Notes under the pieces: model-generated
What the model saw: the letters and a program-made list of their open reading frames with translations, nothing else
Told to the model about the DNA's origin: nothing
Databases searched by the model: none
Translations under genes and position numbers: made by a program
NCBI GenBank assembly: GCA_049323455.1
Contig: JBMONF010000008.1
Location: 62,001 to 126,000 of the forward strand
Reading direction: 5' to 3'
From: Hypericibacter sp049323455
Lineage (GTDB): Bacteria; Pseudomonadota; Alphaproteobacteria; Dongiales; Dongiaceae
Length of the DNA: 64,000 nt
Shown here: piece by piece, positions 8,996 to 16,708 of the stretch
Layout of the letters: every line of letters starts with the position of its first letter
Numbering within the stretch: position 1 is the first letter of the stretch

Positions 8996-10114
8996 ATGCA
9001 GAAAGACCCGATTCGTTTCGCCGCCGACGGCCGCCCGCGCGCCCGCGGTCTCGGCCTGCCCTTCGACGGCACGCCCGGCGCTTTCAACGCCATCACGGAT
9101 GTGGGCGGCGTGGAGGTCGGCTTCGCCACGCTCGTCCGTGGGCAAGGCAAGCTCGAGGTGGGGCGCGGGCCGGTGCGCACCGGCGTCACCGCGATCCTGC
9201 CGCGCGGCCATGGCAGCGACTATTTGCCGGTCTGGGCCGGCATCTTCGCGCTCAACGGCAATGGCGAGATGACCGGCAGCCACTGGATCGAGGATGCCGG
9301 CCATTTCTACGGACCGATCTGCCTCACCAACACGCACAGCGTCGGCGCGGTGCATCACGCGGCGGTGGGCTGGATGGTGAAGCACTATCCGGCCTTCGAC
9401 GGCAGTGCCTGGGCCATGCCGGTGGTGGCCGAGACTTTCGACGGCCATCTCAACGACGTCAACGGCCGCCACGTCACCGAGGCCGATGCGCTCGCCGCGC
9501 TCGACGGTGCCGCGACCGGCCCCTTGCCCGAGGGCAATGTCGGCGGCGGCACCGGCATGATCGCCTACGAGTTCAAGGGCGGCACCGGCACCGCCTCGCG
9601 CCGCATCAAATTGACGCAAGGCGAGTTCACGGTGGGGGCGCTGGTGCAGGCCAATTTCGGCATCCGCCCCTGGCTCACCGTGCTGGGCGTGCCGGTGGGC
9701 CGCCACCTGACCGAAGATCGGATCTGGAGCCGCGATACGGGCTCGATCATCGCGCTCGTCGGCACCGATGCGCCGCTGCTTGCGGCCCAGCTCCAGCGCT
9801 GCGCCAAGCGGATCGGGCTCGGCGTCGGGCGCACCGGGACGCCCTCCGGCAACAGCTCGGGCGACATCTTCCTGGCCTTCTCGACCGCCAACGCGATCAA
9901 GCCCGCCAAGGGCGCGATGCCGACCCTCGCCTTCCTGCCGGACGACGATCTCGACCCGCTCTATCTGGGGCTGGTGCAGGCGGTCGAGGAGGCCATCCTC
10001 AACGCCATGATCGCGGCCGAGACCATGGTCGGGCGCGACGGCCACCGCGTCGTGGCGCTCGATCACGGCGCGCTGTTGGCGCTCATGCGCCGCTACGGCC
10101 GGCTGGCGGGTTGA
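8996..10114 (+). CDS. P1-family (DmpA/BapA-type) aminopeptidase
   Basis: A 372-residue Ntn-hydrolase precursor of the DmpA family (L-aminopeptidase/D-esterase or beta-peptidyl aminopeptidase). These enzymes cut themselves at a Gly-Ser bond and the freed Ser is the nucleophile. Here Gly249-Ser250 falls in DTGSIIALVGTDAPL, the same numbering as in DmpA, and a second conserved serine motif lies at residues 284-291 (SGNSSGDI), with Asp290 where relatives often have Glu. The N-terminal GLPFDGTPGAFNAITDVGGV is also typical. No signal peptide, so cytoplasmic. The substrate is probably a small peptide or amide; no operon partner. Confidence 0.9.
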   Translation: MQKDPIRFAADGRPRARGLGLPFDGTPGAFNAITDVGGVEVGFATLVRGQGKLEVGRGPVRTGVTAILPRGHGSDYLPVWAGIFALNGNGEMTGSHWIEDAGHFYGPICLTNTHSVGAVHHAAVGWMVKHYPAFDGSAWAMPVVAETFDGHLNDVNGRHVTEADALAALDGAATGPLPEGNVGGGTGMIAYEFKGGTGTASRRIKLTQGEFTVGALVQANFGIRPWLTVLGVPVGRHLTEDRIWSRDTGSIIALVGTDAPLLAAQLQRCAKRIGLGVGRTGTPSGNSSGDIFLAFSTANAIKPAKGAMPTLAFLPDDDLDPLYLGLVQAVEEAILNAMIAAETMVGRDGHRVVALDHGALLALMRRYGRLAG

Positions 10115-10627
10115 AGCCAGCGGTCGCGGACCAACAGCCGGCGCCCGGCGCGGTCGCGCTCGCGCGGACTCCGTGCAACGCGCGAGAAAAAACCCGGCCG
10201 CGCGAATTAACTCTTGCGTTGCCGGTCGCATGCGATTATTTGCGGCGATGGACGTAGTTCGCACGTGCCTATGGCCCCTTGTGGTTACGCAACGACGAAA
10301 ACGCGGCCTCTTATTGGTTGATGCGGCATCGCCGATGCCGGTTCCGATTGAGGAAGTGATTTGGTTGTTCGCCGCGAGGGGGCGCTCTCCCCAAAACGGC
10401 TGAGGACGGTCCCGGCGCCGATGGGCATTTCGCCCTCGGGCCCTCCTGCCCCGGATCATCCGATCCGGTGGCGGACCGTTCGGCTGGCCTCAGGGCCGGC
10501 CCGACCTCGCTCACCCTCTGTCCGGCTGCCGGCAGGCCCCTCGGGGCCGGCGATGGCGCAGCGGGTGCACGGCTCTCGGCGGCCGGGCGGAGTGAACACA
10601 AGCCGATTTGAGGGGAGTTGAGGGACG
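10115..10627. other. 513-base stretch without a supported gene
   Basis: No frame here shows credible coding. The part from about 10190 to 10380 is clearly less GC-rich than its surroundings (for example GCGATTATTTGCGG and CCTCTTATTGGTTG), which suits a promoter region or a decayed sequence. The right part, 10400-10610, returns to high GC with short inverted repeats (GGGCCGGC). It probably carries the promoter of the gamma-glutamylcyclotransferase-like gene. Confidence 0.4.
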
Positions 10628-11164
10628 ATGCGCCTGTTCTTCTTCGGCAGCCTGATGGATGGAGACCTGTTGCGCCTGGTGCTCGATCGCGAGATCGACG
10701 ATATCGAGCATGCCGCGGCCGAGATCCTCGGCTATGAGCGCCGACGGGCCAAGAACGAGTCCTTTCCCATCATCGTGCCCACGCCCGGCGGCCGGGTCGA
10801 AGGCCGACTCGTCACGGGCCTGACCGCCACCGATGTGGCCCGCATCCAGTGGTACGAATCGGACGATTACGCGCTCAAGCCCTGCCTGGTGAAGGTGGGC
10901 GAGCTGCGCCGCGAGGCGCATGTGTTCCTCGCCACCGAGTCGCTCGAGGACGAGGGCGTCGCCTGGGACTTCGAGCACTGGGTCCGGATCGAGAAGCCCA
11001 TGTGCCTGACGCTGGCCCGGGAGATCATGAGCCATTTCGGCAAGATCAGCGGGGCCGAGCTGGTCCGGCGCTGGCCGGACATGAAGGCCCGCGCCCTGGC
11101 CCAGCATTTCGGCGAGGCCGTCGCCCAGCCGGTGCGCAAGCGCGCGGGCGGCCGGCGGCGCTGA
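10628..11164 (+). CDS. Gamma-glutamylcyclotransferase-like (AIG2 fold) protein
   Basis: A 178-residue protein beginning MRLFFFGSLMDGDLL, which matches the (Y/F)GSL substrate-binding loop at the first strand of GGCT/AIG2 proteins. WYESDDYALKPCLVKV matches the later E-x2-x-Y region of the fold, with acidic residues around the expected general acid. Family members release 5-oxoproline from gamma-glutamyl compounds or open related amides. The C-terminal 50 residues (a helix-rich, Arg-rich tail) are additional. A hairpin at 11198-11219 follows the gene. The exact substrate is unknown. Confidence 0.75.
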   Translation: MRLFFFGSLMDGDLLRLVLDREIDDIEHAAAEILGYERRRAKNESFPIIVPTPGGRVEGRLVTGLTATDVARIQWYESDDYALKPCLVKVGELRREAHVFLATESLEDEGVAWDFEHWVRIEKPMCLTLAREIMSHFGKISGAELVRRWPDMKARALAQHFGEAVAQPVRKRAGGRRR

Positions 11165-11197
11165 GGCGCCGATCAAGCTGCTTTCAAGGCAAGTTGA

Positions 11198-11219
11198 AGG
11201 GCCGGCTCACGCCGGCCCT
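11198..11219 (+). terminator. Hairpin after the GGCT-like gene
   Basis: AGGGCCGGC (11198-11206), loop TCAC, GCCGGCCCT (11211-11219) makes a perfect 9-bp stem, followed by CTTGCTTTC, a moderately T-rich run. It lies 34 bases after the stop and before the msrA gene, as a factor-independent terminator would. Confidence 0.65.
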
Positions 11220-11288
11220 CTTGCTTTCAGGCGCCCCATCCGCCAATTCGAAGGTAGGAAAGCCAGCTCCCGTTCCAGGAGGTCCGCC

Positions 11289-11951
11289 ATGCTCGGTCGC
11301 CTTTATGGCAAGACGCTCGCCCTGCCGACCGAGGCCGAGGCCTTGCCCGGCCGCGCCGAGCCGATGCCGGTGCCCGAGGCCCATTTCGTCAACGGCCACA
11401 AGCTGACGCCGCCCTTTCCGGCCGGCCTGGAACGGGCGCTCTTCGGGCTCGGCTGCTTCTGGGGGGCCGAGCGCAAGTTCTGGCAGGCGCCAGGGGTCTG
11501 GGTCACGGCCGTGGGCTATGCCGGCGGCCTCACGCCCAACCCCACCTACAAGGAGGTTTGCAGCGGCCTGACCGGCCACACCGAGGCGGTGCTGGTCGTG
11601 TTCGACCCGCGCCACACCTCCTACGAAGCCCTGCTCAAGCTCTTCTGGGAGAGCCACGACCCGACCCAGGGCATGCGCCAGGGCAACGACGTCGGCACGC
11701 AATACCGCTCGGCCATCTACACCTACTCGGGCGAGCAACGCCGCTTGGCCGAGGCCTCGCGCCAAGCCTTCCAGCGCGTGCTGACCCAAGCCGGCTACGG
11801 CGCCATCACCACCGAGATCGCCGAGGCCGGGCCCTTCTACTACGCCGAGGACTATCACCAGCAATATCTCGCCAAGAACCCGGGCGGCTATTGCGGGCTG
11901 GGCGGCACGGGGCTCTCCTGCCCGGTCGGCGTGGCAGCCGCCGGGGCTTGA
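11289..11951 (+). CDS. msrA: Peptide-methionine (S)-S-oxide reductase MsrA
   Basis: A 220-residue MsrA that repairs methionine-S-sulfoxide in oxidised proteins, drawing electrons from thioredoxin. The catalytic cysteine is Cys56 in LFGLGCFWGAER, followed by VGYAGGLTPNPTYKEV and the GHTEAV substrate pocket; HDPTQGMRQGNDVGTQYRS is also diagnostic. The C-terminal LAKNPGGYCGLGGTGLSCPV holds the recycling cysteines. About 45 residues precede the core domain, as in E. coli-type long MsrA. It is followed by a strong hairpin at 11992-12020. Oxidative-stress repair is the expected role. Confidence 0.97.
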   Translation: MLGRLYGKTLALPTEAEALPGRAEPMPVPEAHFVNGHKLTPPFPAGLERALFGLGCFWGAERKFWQAPGVWVTAVGYAGGLTPNPTYKEVCSGLTGHTEAVLVVFDPRHTSYEALLKLFWESHDPTQGMRQGNDVGTQYRSAIYTYSGEQRRLAEASRQAFQRVLTQAGYGAITTEIAEAGPFYYAEDYHQQYLAKNPGGYCGLGGTGLSCPVGVAAAGA

Positions 11952-11991
11952 GCGGCTGGCAACGCCGTCGTTCTCGTTGCACACTGACAAG

Positions 11992-12020
11992 AAAGAGCCG
12001 GCCGCATGGGCCGGCTCTTT
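11992..12020 (+). terminator. Terminator between msrA and the aldo/keto reductase
   Basis: AAAGAGCCGGCC (11992-12003) and GGCCGGCTCTTT (12009-12020) form a perfect 12-bp stem with a 5-base loop. Its A-stem/T-stem shape gives a T run at the 3' edge and is near-symmetrical, so it can work in both directions. It ends 19 bases before the start of the next gene. Confidence 0.8.
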
Positions 12021-12039
12021 CGCGCATCAGGAGCGGGCG

Positions 12040-12885
12040 ATGGCGACAAGCGTGCGAACCGTAACCCTGCCTTCGGGCGAGAAGGTGCCGGCGCTGGGCC
12101 AGGGCACCTGGCGCATGGGCGAAGGCCGCAGCCGGCGTGCCGAGGAGGCCGATGCGCTGAGGCTCGGGCTCGATCTGGGCCTGACGCTGATCGACACGGC
12201 CGAGATGTATGGCGAGGGTGGGGCCGAGGAGGTGGTGGCCGAGGCCGTCGCCGGCCGGCGCGACCGGGTCTTCATCGTCTCCAAGGTCTATCCGCACAAC
12301 GCCAGCCGCAAGGGCGTGATCGCCGCCTGCGAGCGCAGCCTGAAGCGGCTCAAGACCGACCGCATCGATCTCTACCTCTTGCATTGGCGCGGCGGCGAGC
12401 CTCTGGCCGAGACGGTGGCCGGGTTCGAGGCGCTGCGCCGGGCCGGCAAGATCCGCCATTGGGGTGTCAGCAACTTCGACACCGACGATATGGAGGAGCT
12501 CTACGCGCTGGGGGACGGCGGCGGCTGCGCCGCCAACCAGGTGCTCTACAACCTCCGGCATCGCGGCATCGAGCACAATCTCCTGCCCTGGCAGGCGCAG
12601 CGCAGGCTGCCGACCATGGCCTACTCGCCGCTCGAGATCGGCAACCTCGCGAGCGCGGCGGCGCTCAAGCGCGTGGCCGCGCGCCACGGGCTGACGACGC
12701 GGCAGGCGGCCCTCGCCTGGGTCTTGCGCAAGCGCGAGGCGATCGCCATCCCCAAGGCCAGCGACCCCGGGCATGTGCGCCAGAACCGCGCCGCGCTCGA
12801 CATCGCGCTGACGCCTGAGGATCTGGCCGAGCTCGACCAGCTCTCCCCGCCGCCGACGCGCAAGGTGCCGCTGGCGATGATTTGA
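12040..12885 (+). CDS. Aldo/keto reductase
   Basis: A 281-residue NAD(P)H-dependent oxidoreductase of the (beta/alpha)8 AKR family, reducing aldehydes or ketones. All four tetrad positions are visible: Asp and Tyr in LIDTAEMYGEGGAEEVV, Lys in FIVSKVYP and His in YLLHWRGG. The C-terminal NADPH phosphate-binding region appears as IAIPKASDPGHVRQNRAAL. The start is the ATG at 12040 with GAG-rich ribosome site; a TTG-started longer frame would run through the terminator and is rejected. It resembles bacterial DkgA/YeaE-like enzymes, but the substrate is not known. Confidence 0.92.
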   Translation: MATSVRTVTLPSGEKVPALGQGTWRMGEGRSRRAEEADALRLGLDLGLTLIDTAEMYGEGGAEEVVAEAVAGRRDRVFIVSKVYPHNASRKGVIAACERSLKRLKTDRIDLYLLHWRGGEPLAETVAGFEALRRAGKIRHWGVSNFDTDDMEELYALGDGGGCAANQVLYNLRHRGIEHNLLPWQAQRRLPTMAYSPLEIGNLASAAALKRVAARHGLTTRQAALAWVLRKREAIAIPKASDPGHVRQNRAALDIALTPEDLAELDQLSPPPTRKVPLAMI

Positions 12886-13008
12886 GGCGGCATCTCAGGT
12901 CCAGGGTTGCTTCGTGGGGGAGGCTTCGCAGCCTCGCGAAAGGCCGGCCTCAGCAGGCGCCTCGAACCCGTCAATCGGCGGGTCGATCCAGGAGGGCGAG
13001 AGAAGCGA

Positions 13009-13758
13009 TCAGTTCCGAGACGTCGAGATGCTGCTCAGATCGACGCCCTCGATGGCGGCGCGCGCGACCAGGCTCGCAATGAAGCGGCTGATGCCCTGGC
13101 GCCAGGCCCGCTCGGCGAGATAGCCGGCGATCGTGCCCCGCACATGCTCGAAAGGCAGCGTCTGGCCTTTGGCACGATGGCGCATCCGGACGATGTGGAA
13201 GCCGTAGCGCGAGGGCACCGGCACGGGACAGAGCTCGCCCTCCTCGAGGCTGAAGAGGAAGGTCTCGAACTCGGGCACCGTGGCACCGCGCGTGATCTGG
13301 CCGAGATTGCCGCCATTGGCCTTGGACGGGCAGTCCGAATGCTCGCGCGCGAGATCGGCGAAGCGCGTCGGATCGGCCTGGATCTGAGCCAGCAGCCCCT
13401 CGGCCTTGCGCTTGGCCTCGGCTCGCGCTTCCTCGTCGTCGGGGGGTGCTGCGATCAGGATATGCTCCGCTTCGATCAGGTCGGTCGAGCGGAAGCGGTC
13501 GCGATGGGCCTCGAAATAGGCGCGGGCCTCGGCCTCGTCGGGCTCGAGGATCGGCACCTCGGCCGCCAGCAGCGCGTCGATGGCCTCGGGCCCCTCGCCC
13601 AGCCCCCGCGCCCGCGCCTCCTGCGACAGCAGCTCGCGCAGGGCCAGCGCCTCGGCGGCCTGGCGCTGCGCCTCGGCCGCCGTCGGCGCCGGATGGTACT
13701 GCATCTCGGCATAGATCGCGGCGTCGGGGATCTCGACGCCGTTGACGCGCAGCGTCAC
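13009..13758 (-). CDS. Parvulin-type peptidylprolyl isomerase of the nar operon
   Basis: A 249-residue protein: a SurA/PrsA-like N-terminal helical part (residues about 1-100) and a PpiC rotamase domain (AEHILIAAPPDDEEARAEAK ... FADLAREHSDCPSKANGGNLG ... VPEFETFLFSLEEGELCPVP ... YGFHIVRM). No signal peptide, so probably cytoplasmic. The GTG start overlaps the narI stop by four bases (GTGA), so it is the last gene of the nitrate reductase operon. Similar parvulins follow narGHJI in other proteobacteria, and a role in maturation of the reductase is the likely reading. It resembles NifM in layout. Confidence 0.88.
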   Translation of the reverse strand: MTLRVNGVEIPDAAIYAEMQYHPAPTAAEAQRQAAEALALRELLSQEARARGLGEGPEAIDALLAAEVPILEPDEAEARAYFEAHRDRFRSTDLIEAEHILIAAPPDDEEARAEAKRKAEGLLAQIQADPTRFADLAREHSDCPSKANGGNLGQITRGATVPEFETFLFSLEEGELCPVPVPSRYGFHIVRMRHRAKGQTLPFEHVRGTIAGYLAERAWRQGISRFIASLVARAAIEGVDLSSISTSRN

Positions 13759-14474
13759 GACGCCCGGCTCCGCCCCGCGATCAGGGCCCGGCCGGCATCG
13801 CGCCGGCGCACCACCTGGTAGCGGCGGAAGAGATAGCCCACCGGCGCGCTCCAGATATGAACCAGCCGAGAGAACGGAAACAGCAGGAACAGCGTCATGC
13901 CCATGACGAGGTGGGCCTGGAACGGCCAGGCGAGGCCCAAGACCTGCTCGGCGGCCCCGCCGCGGAACGTCACGATGCGCTGCGCCCATTCGGAGAGCCG
14001 CAGCATGACCGAGCCGTCCGTGTGCTGCAGCGAGAAGGGCAGCGTGACGAGGCCGAACACCAGCTGCACCCAGATCAACAGCAGAATCACGATGTCCATG
14101 ACCGTGCTGGTCTTGCGGATGCGCGGATCGACCAGCCGGCGATGGATCAGGAGCGTCAGGCCGACGAAGCAGATCACGCCGGCGATGCCGCCCGAGACGA
14201 TCGCCAGCATCTGCTTGGCCTCGACGGAGATGACGAGGGTGTAGAGCTGGTGCGGCGTCAGCAGGCCGACGAAATGGCCGAACAAGATGAAGAGCACGCC
14301 GATATGGAACAGGTTCGAGCCCCAGCGGAGCTGGCGCGCGCGCAGGAGCTGGCTCGAGCCCGAGCGCCAGGAATATTGCTCGCGGTCGAAGCGGATCAGG
14401 CTGCCGGCCAAGAACACGCTGAGCGCGATATAGGGATAGATGCCGAAAAGGAACAGGTTGAGATAGTCGGTCAT
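13755..14474 (-). CDS. narI: Respiratory nitrate reductase, gamma subunit (cytochrome b)
   Basis: A 239-residue membrane protein that takes electrons from quinol and carries two b hemes, passing them to NarH. Five membrane segments are visible, for example LFLFGIYPYIALSVFLAGSL, LFHIGVLFILFGHFVGL and LVMGMTLFLLFPFSRLVHIW. Histidines in the second and last segments (HIG, HFVG, HLVMG, RLVHIW) are at the usual heme-ligand positions. It follows narJ by 21 bases, with ribosome site GGAAAGGA, and overlaps the parvulin gene. Confidence 0.96.
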   Translation of the reverse strand: MTDYLNLFLFGIYPYIALSVFLAGSLIRFDREQYSWRSGSSQLLRARQLRWGSNLFHIGVLFILFGHFVGLLTPHQLYTLVISVEAKQMLAIVSGGIAGVICFVGLTLLIHRRLVDPRIRKTSTVMDIVILLLIWVQLVFGLVTLPFSLQHTDGSVMLRLSEWAQRIVTFRGGAAEQVLGLAWPFQAHLVMGMTLFLLFPFSRLVHIWSAPVGYLFRRYQVVRRRDAGRALIAGRSRAS

Positions 14475-14495
14475 GGCGGCTCGTTCCTTTCCCCG

Positions 14496-15158
14496 TCAGT
14501 TCTTGTTCATCCGAGCCAGGATCGCTCCGGCCTTGGCGCAAGCACCGTCGGCCTGGGGCGCCTCGGCGCCGACGAAGGTGACGGCTTGCTCCTCCCAGGC
14601 CCGATCCAGCGCCTCGGGGCTGTCGTCCTCTTCCTCGGCCGGCTGGCTCGAGGGCTTGCGGCCTGCCATCGCGAGCAGGGCGCGGAACACGGCGGCATAG
14701 GCGCTGCCGCGCTTGACCAACCGGCCATGGAGCGCATCGAGCACGTCGCCGGCGTCGTCGATCAGATCGGCCGCCTCATCGGCCGGCAGCAGCGACAGGA
14801 ACTCGAGGAATACCGGCAGGTAGTCGGGCAGCTCGTTGGCCGCGAGGTCCAGCCCACGGCGGCGATAGAGCTCGAGCAGATCGACCATGGCCTGGCCGCG
14901 GGCGCGAGAGTCGCCGTGCACATGCTCGAACAGATGCAGCGACAGCGAGCGAGCGCGATCGAAGAGCGCGACATAGCCCTCTTCGGCCGCGATCAGATCC
15001 GCGGCGGCAAGCTCGCGGACGAGGACCAGAAGCCCGGCCCGTTCGCGGGCGCCGAAGGCGGGTTCCGCCACGATCGCGGCCTCGAGCTCCGGCAGGGCCG
15101 CCATCATCTCCGCATCGGGATAGGTCAGCAGCCGGGCCAGGATGCGACAGGCCTGCAT
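14496..15158 (-). CDS. narJ: Nitrate reductase molybdenum cofactor assembly chaperone
   Basis: A 220-residue TorD/NarJ-type helical chaperone that binds the NarG N-terminus and helps insert the molybdenum cofactor and FS0 cluster before membrane attachment; it is not part of the final enzyme. Typical stretches are ILARLLTYPDAEMMAALPEL, SLSLHLFEHVHGDSRARGQAM and NELPDYLPVFLEFLSLLP. The ATG overlaps the narH stop by one base (TGATG). The C-terminal third is acidic and Ala/Glu-rich and less conserved. Confidence 0.95.
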   Translation of the reverse strand: MQACRILARLLTYPDAEMMAALPELEAAIVAEPAFGARERAGLLVLVRELAAADLIAAEEGYVALFDRARSLSLHLFEHVHGDSRARGQAMVDLLELYRRRGLDLAANELPDYLPVFLEFLSLLPADEAADLIDDAGDVLDALHGRLVKRGSAYAAVFRALLAMAGRKPSSQPAEEEDDSPEALDRAWEEQAVTFVGAEAPQADGACAKAGAILARMNKN

Positions 15159-16681
15159 CAGCGCACCTCCACAGGCGTGCGCGCCTTCTTCCTGCGGCCG
15201 CCGAAGATCGACGGGCCCTTGCTCTCGTCGGCACAGCCATTGCCGAAGGAGAAGCCGCAGCTGTTCCTGAGGTCGAAGGCGTTCTCGGCATATTCGCGAT
15301 GCGTGGTCGGGATGACGTAACGATCCTCGTAATTGGCGATCGCCATGTAGCGATACATCTCCTCGACCTGCGCGGGCGTCAGGCCGACGCGCTCCAGCAC
15401 CGCCGGCTTGTCGGCGCCGTCGACGTGCCGGCCGCGCATGAAGATCCGCATCGCGGACATGCGCTCGAGCGCCATCACGATCGGCGCCTCGTCGCCCGCC
15501 GTCAGCAGGTTGGCCAGATATTTGACCGGAATGCGCAGCGAACGCACGTCCGGAATCTCGTCGGCCATGGCGAGCTTGCCGGCGTCGGCCGCGGCCTGGA
15601 TCGGCGAGAGCGGCGGCACGTACCAGACCATCGGCAAGGTCCGGTATTCGGGATGCAGCGGGAAAGCCACCTTCCAGTCGATCGCGAGCTTGTAGGTGGG
15701 CGAGCGGCGCGCGGCGATGAGCCACGCTTCAGGCACGCCGTCGGCCCGCGCCTGCTCGATCACCTTGGGATCGTTGGGATCGAGGAAGATGTCGAGCTGG
15801 GCGCGGTAGAGATCGGTCTCGCGCTCGACGCTGGCCGCCGCCTCGATGCGGTCGGCATCGTAGAGCAGCACGCCCAGATAGCGGATGCGCCCGACGCAGG
15901 TCTCGGAACAGACCGTGGGCTCGCCGACCTCGATGCGCGGGTAGCAGAAGATGCACTTCTCCGCCTTCCCCGACTGCCAGTTGTAATAGATCTTCTTGTA
16001 GGGGCAGGCCGAGACGCACATGCGCCAGCCGCGGCACTTGTCCTGGTCGATCAGGACGATGCCGTCCTCCTCGCGCTTGTAGATGGAGCCCGACGGGCAG
16101 GAGGCGACGCAAGACGGGTTGAGACAGTGCTCGCACAGCCGCGGCAGGTAGAACATGAAGGTGTTCTCGAACTGCCCGTAGATCTCCTTCTGCAGGTTGT
16201 CGAAGTTCTTGTCGCGCGAGCGCTTGGCGAATTCGGTGCCGAGGATTTCCTCCCAGTTCGGGCCCCATTCGATCTTTTCCATCTTCTCGCCCGTGATGAG
16301 CGAGACGGGGCGCGCCACCGGCATGGCCTGCAGCTCGGGCGCGGTATGCAGATGCTCGTAATCGAAGGTGAAGGGCTCGTAGTAGTCGTCGATCTCGGGC
16401 AGGTGCGGGTTGGCGAAGATCTTGGCCAGCACGCGCCAGCGGCTGCCGATCCTGGGCTCGATCTTGCCATTGCGCTTGCGCCGCCAGCCGCCCTGCCAGC
16501 GGTCCTGGTTCTCCCATTCCTTCGGATAGCCGATGCCGGGCTTGGTCTCGACGTTGTTGAACCAGGCGTATTCGACGCCCTCGCGCGAGGTCCAGACATT
16601 CTTGCAAGTGACCGAGCAGGTGTGGCAACCGATGCACTTGTCGAGGTTCAGCACCATCGCGATCTGTGCACGCACTTTCAT
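15158..16681 (-). CDS. narH: Respiratory nitrate reductase, beta subunit (Fe-S)
   Basis: A 507-residue electron-transfer subunit with four iron-sulfur clusters between NarI and NarG. The cysteine groups are plain: CIGCHTCSVTCKNVW (Cys16, 19, 22, 26), CEHCLNPSCVASCPSGS, CRGWRMCVSACPYKK and CIFCYPRIEVGEPTVCSETC. The Trp in CRGWRMC is the usual substitution that makes one centre a [3Fe-4S] cluster. Cytoplasmic side of the membrane. Same strand as narG with 27 bases between them. Confidence 0.98.
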   Translation of the reverse strand: MKVRAQIAMVLNLDKCIGCHTCSVTCKNVWTSREGVEYAWFNNVETKPGIGYPKEWENQDRWQGGWRRKRNGKIEPRIGSRWRVLAKIFANPHLPEIDDYYEPFTFDYEHLHTAPELQAMPVARPVSLITGEKMEKIEWGPNWEEILGTEFAKRSRDKNFDNLQKEIYGQFENTFMFYLPRLCEHCLNPSCVASCPSGSIYKREEDGIVLIDQDKCRGWRMCVSACPYKKIYYNWQSGKAEKCIFCYPRIEVGEPTVCSETCVGRIRYLGVLLYDADRIEAAASVERETDLYRAQLDIFLDPNDPKVIEQARADGVPEAWLIAARRSPTYKLAIDWKVAFPLHPEYRTLPMVWYVPPLSPIQAAADAGKLAMADEIPDVRSLRIPVKYLANLLTAGDEAPIVMALERMSAMRIFMRGRHVDGADKPAVLERVGLTPAQVEEMYRYMAIANYEDRYVIPTTHREYAENAFDLRNSCGFSFGNGCADESKGPSIFGGRRKKARTPVEVR

Positions 16682-16708
16682 CGCCCGATTCTCCTCTTTC
16701 GTCCGTCC

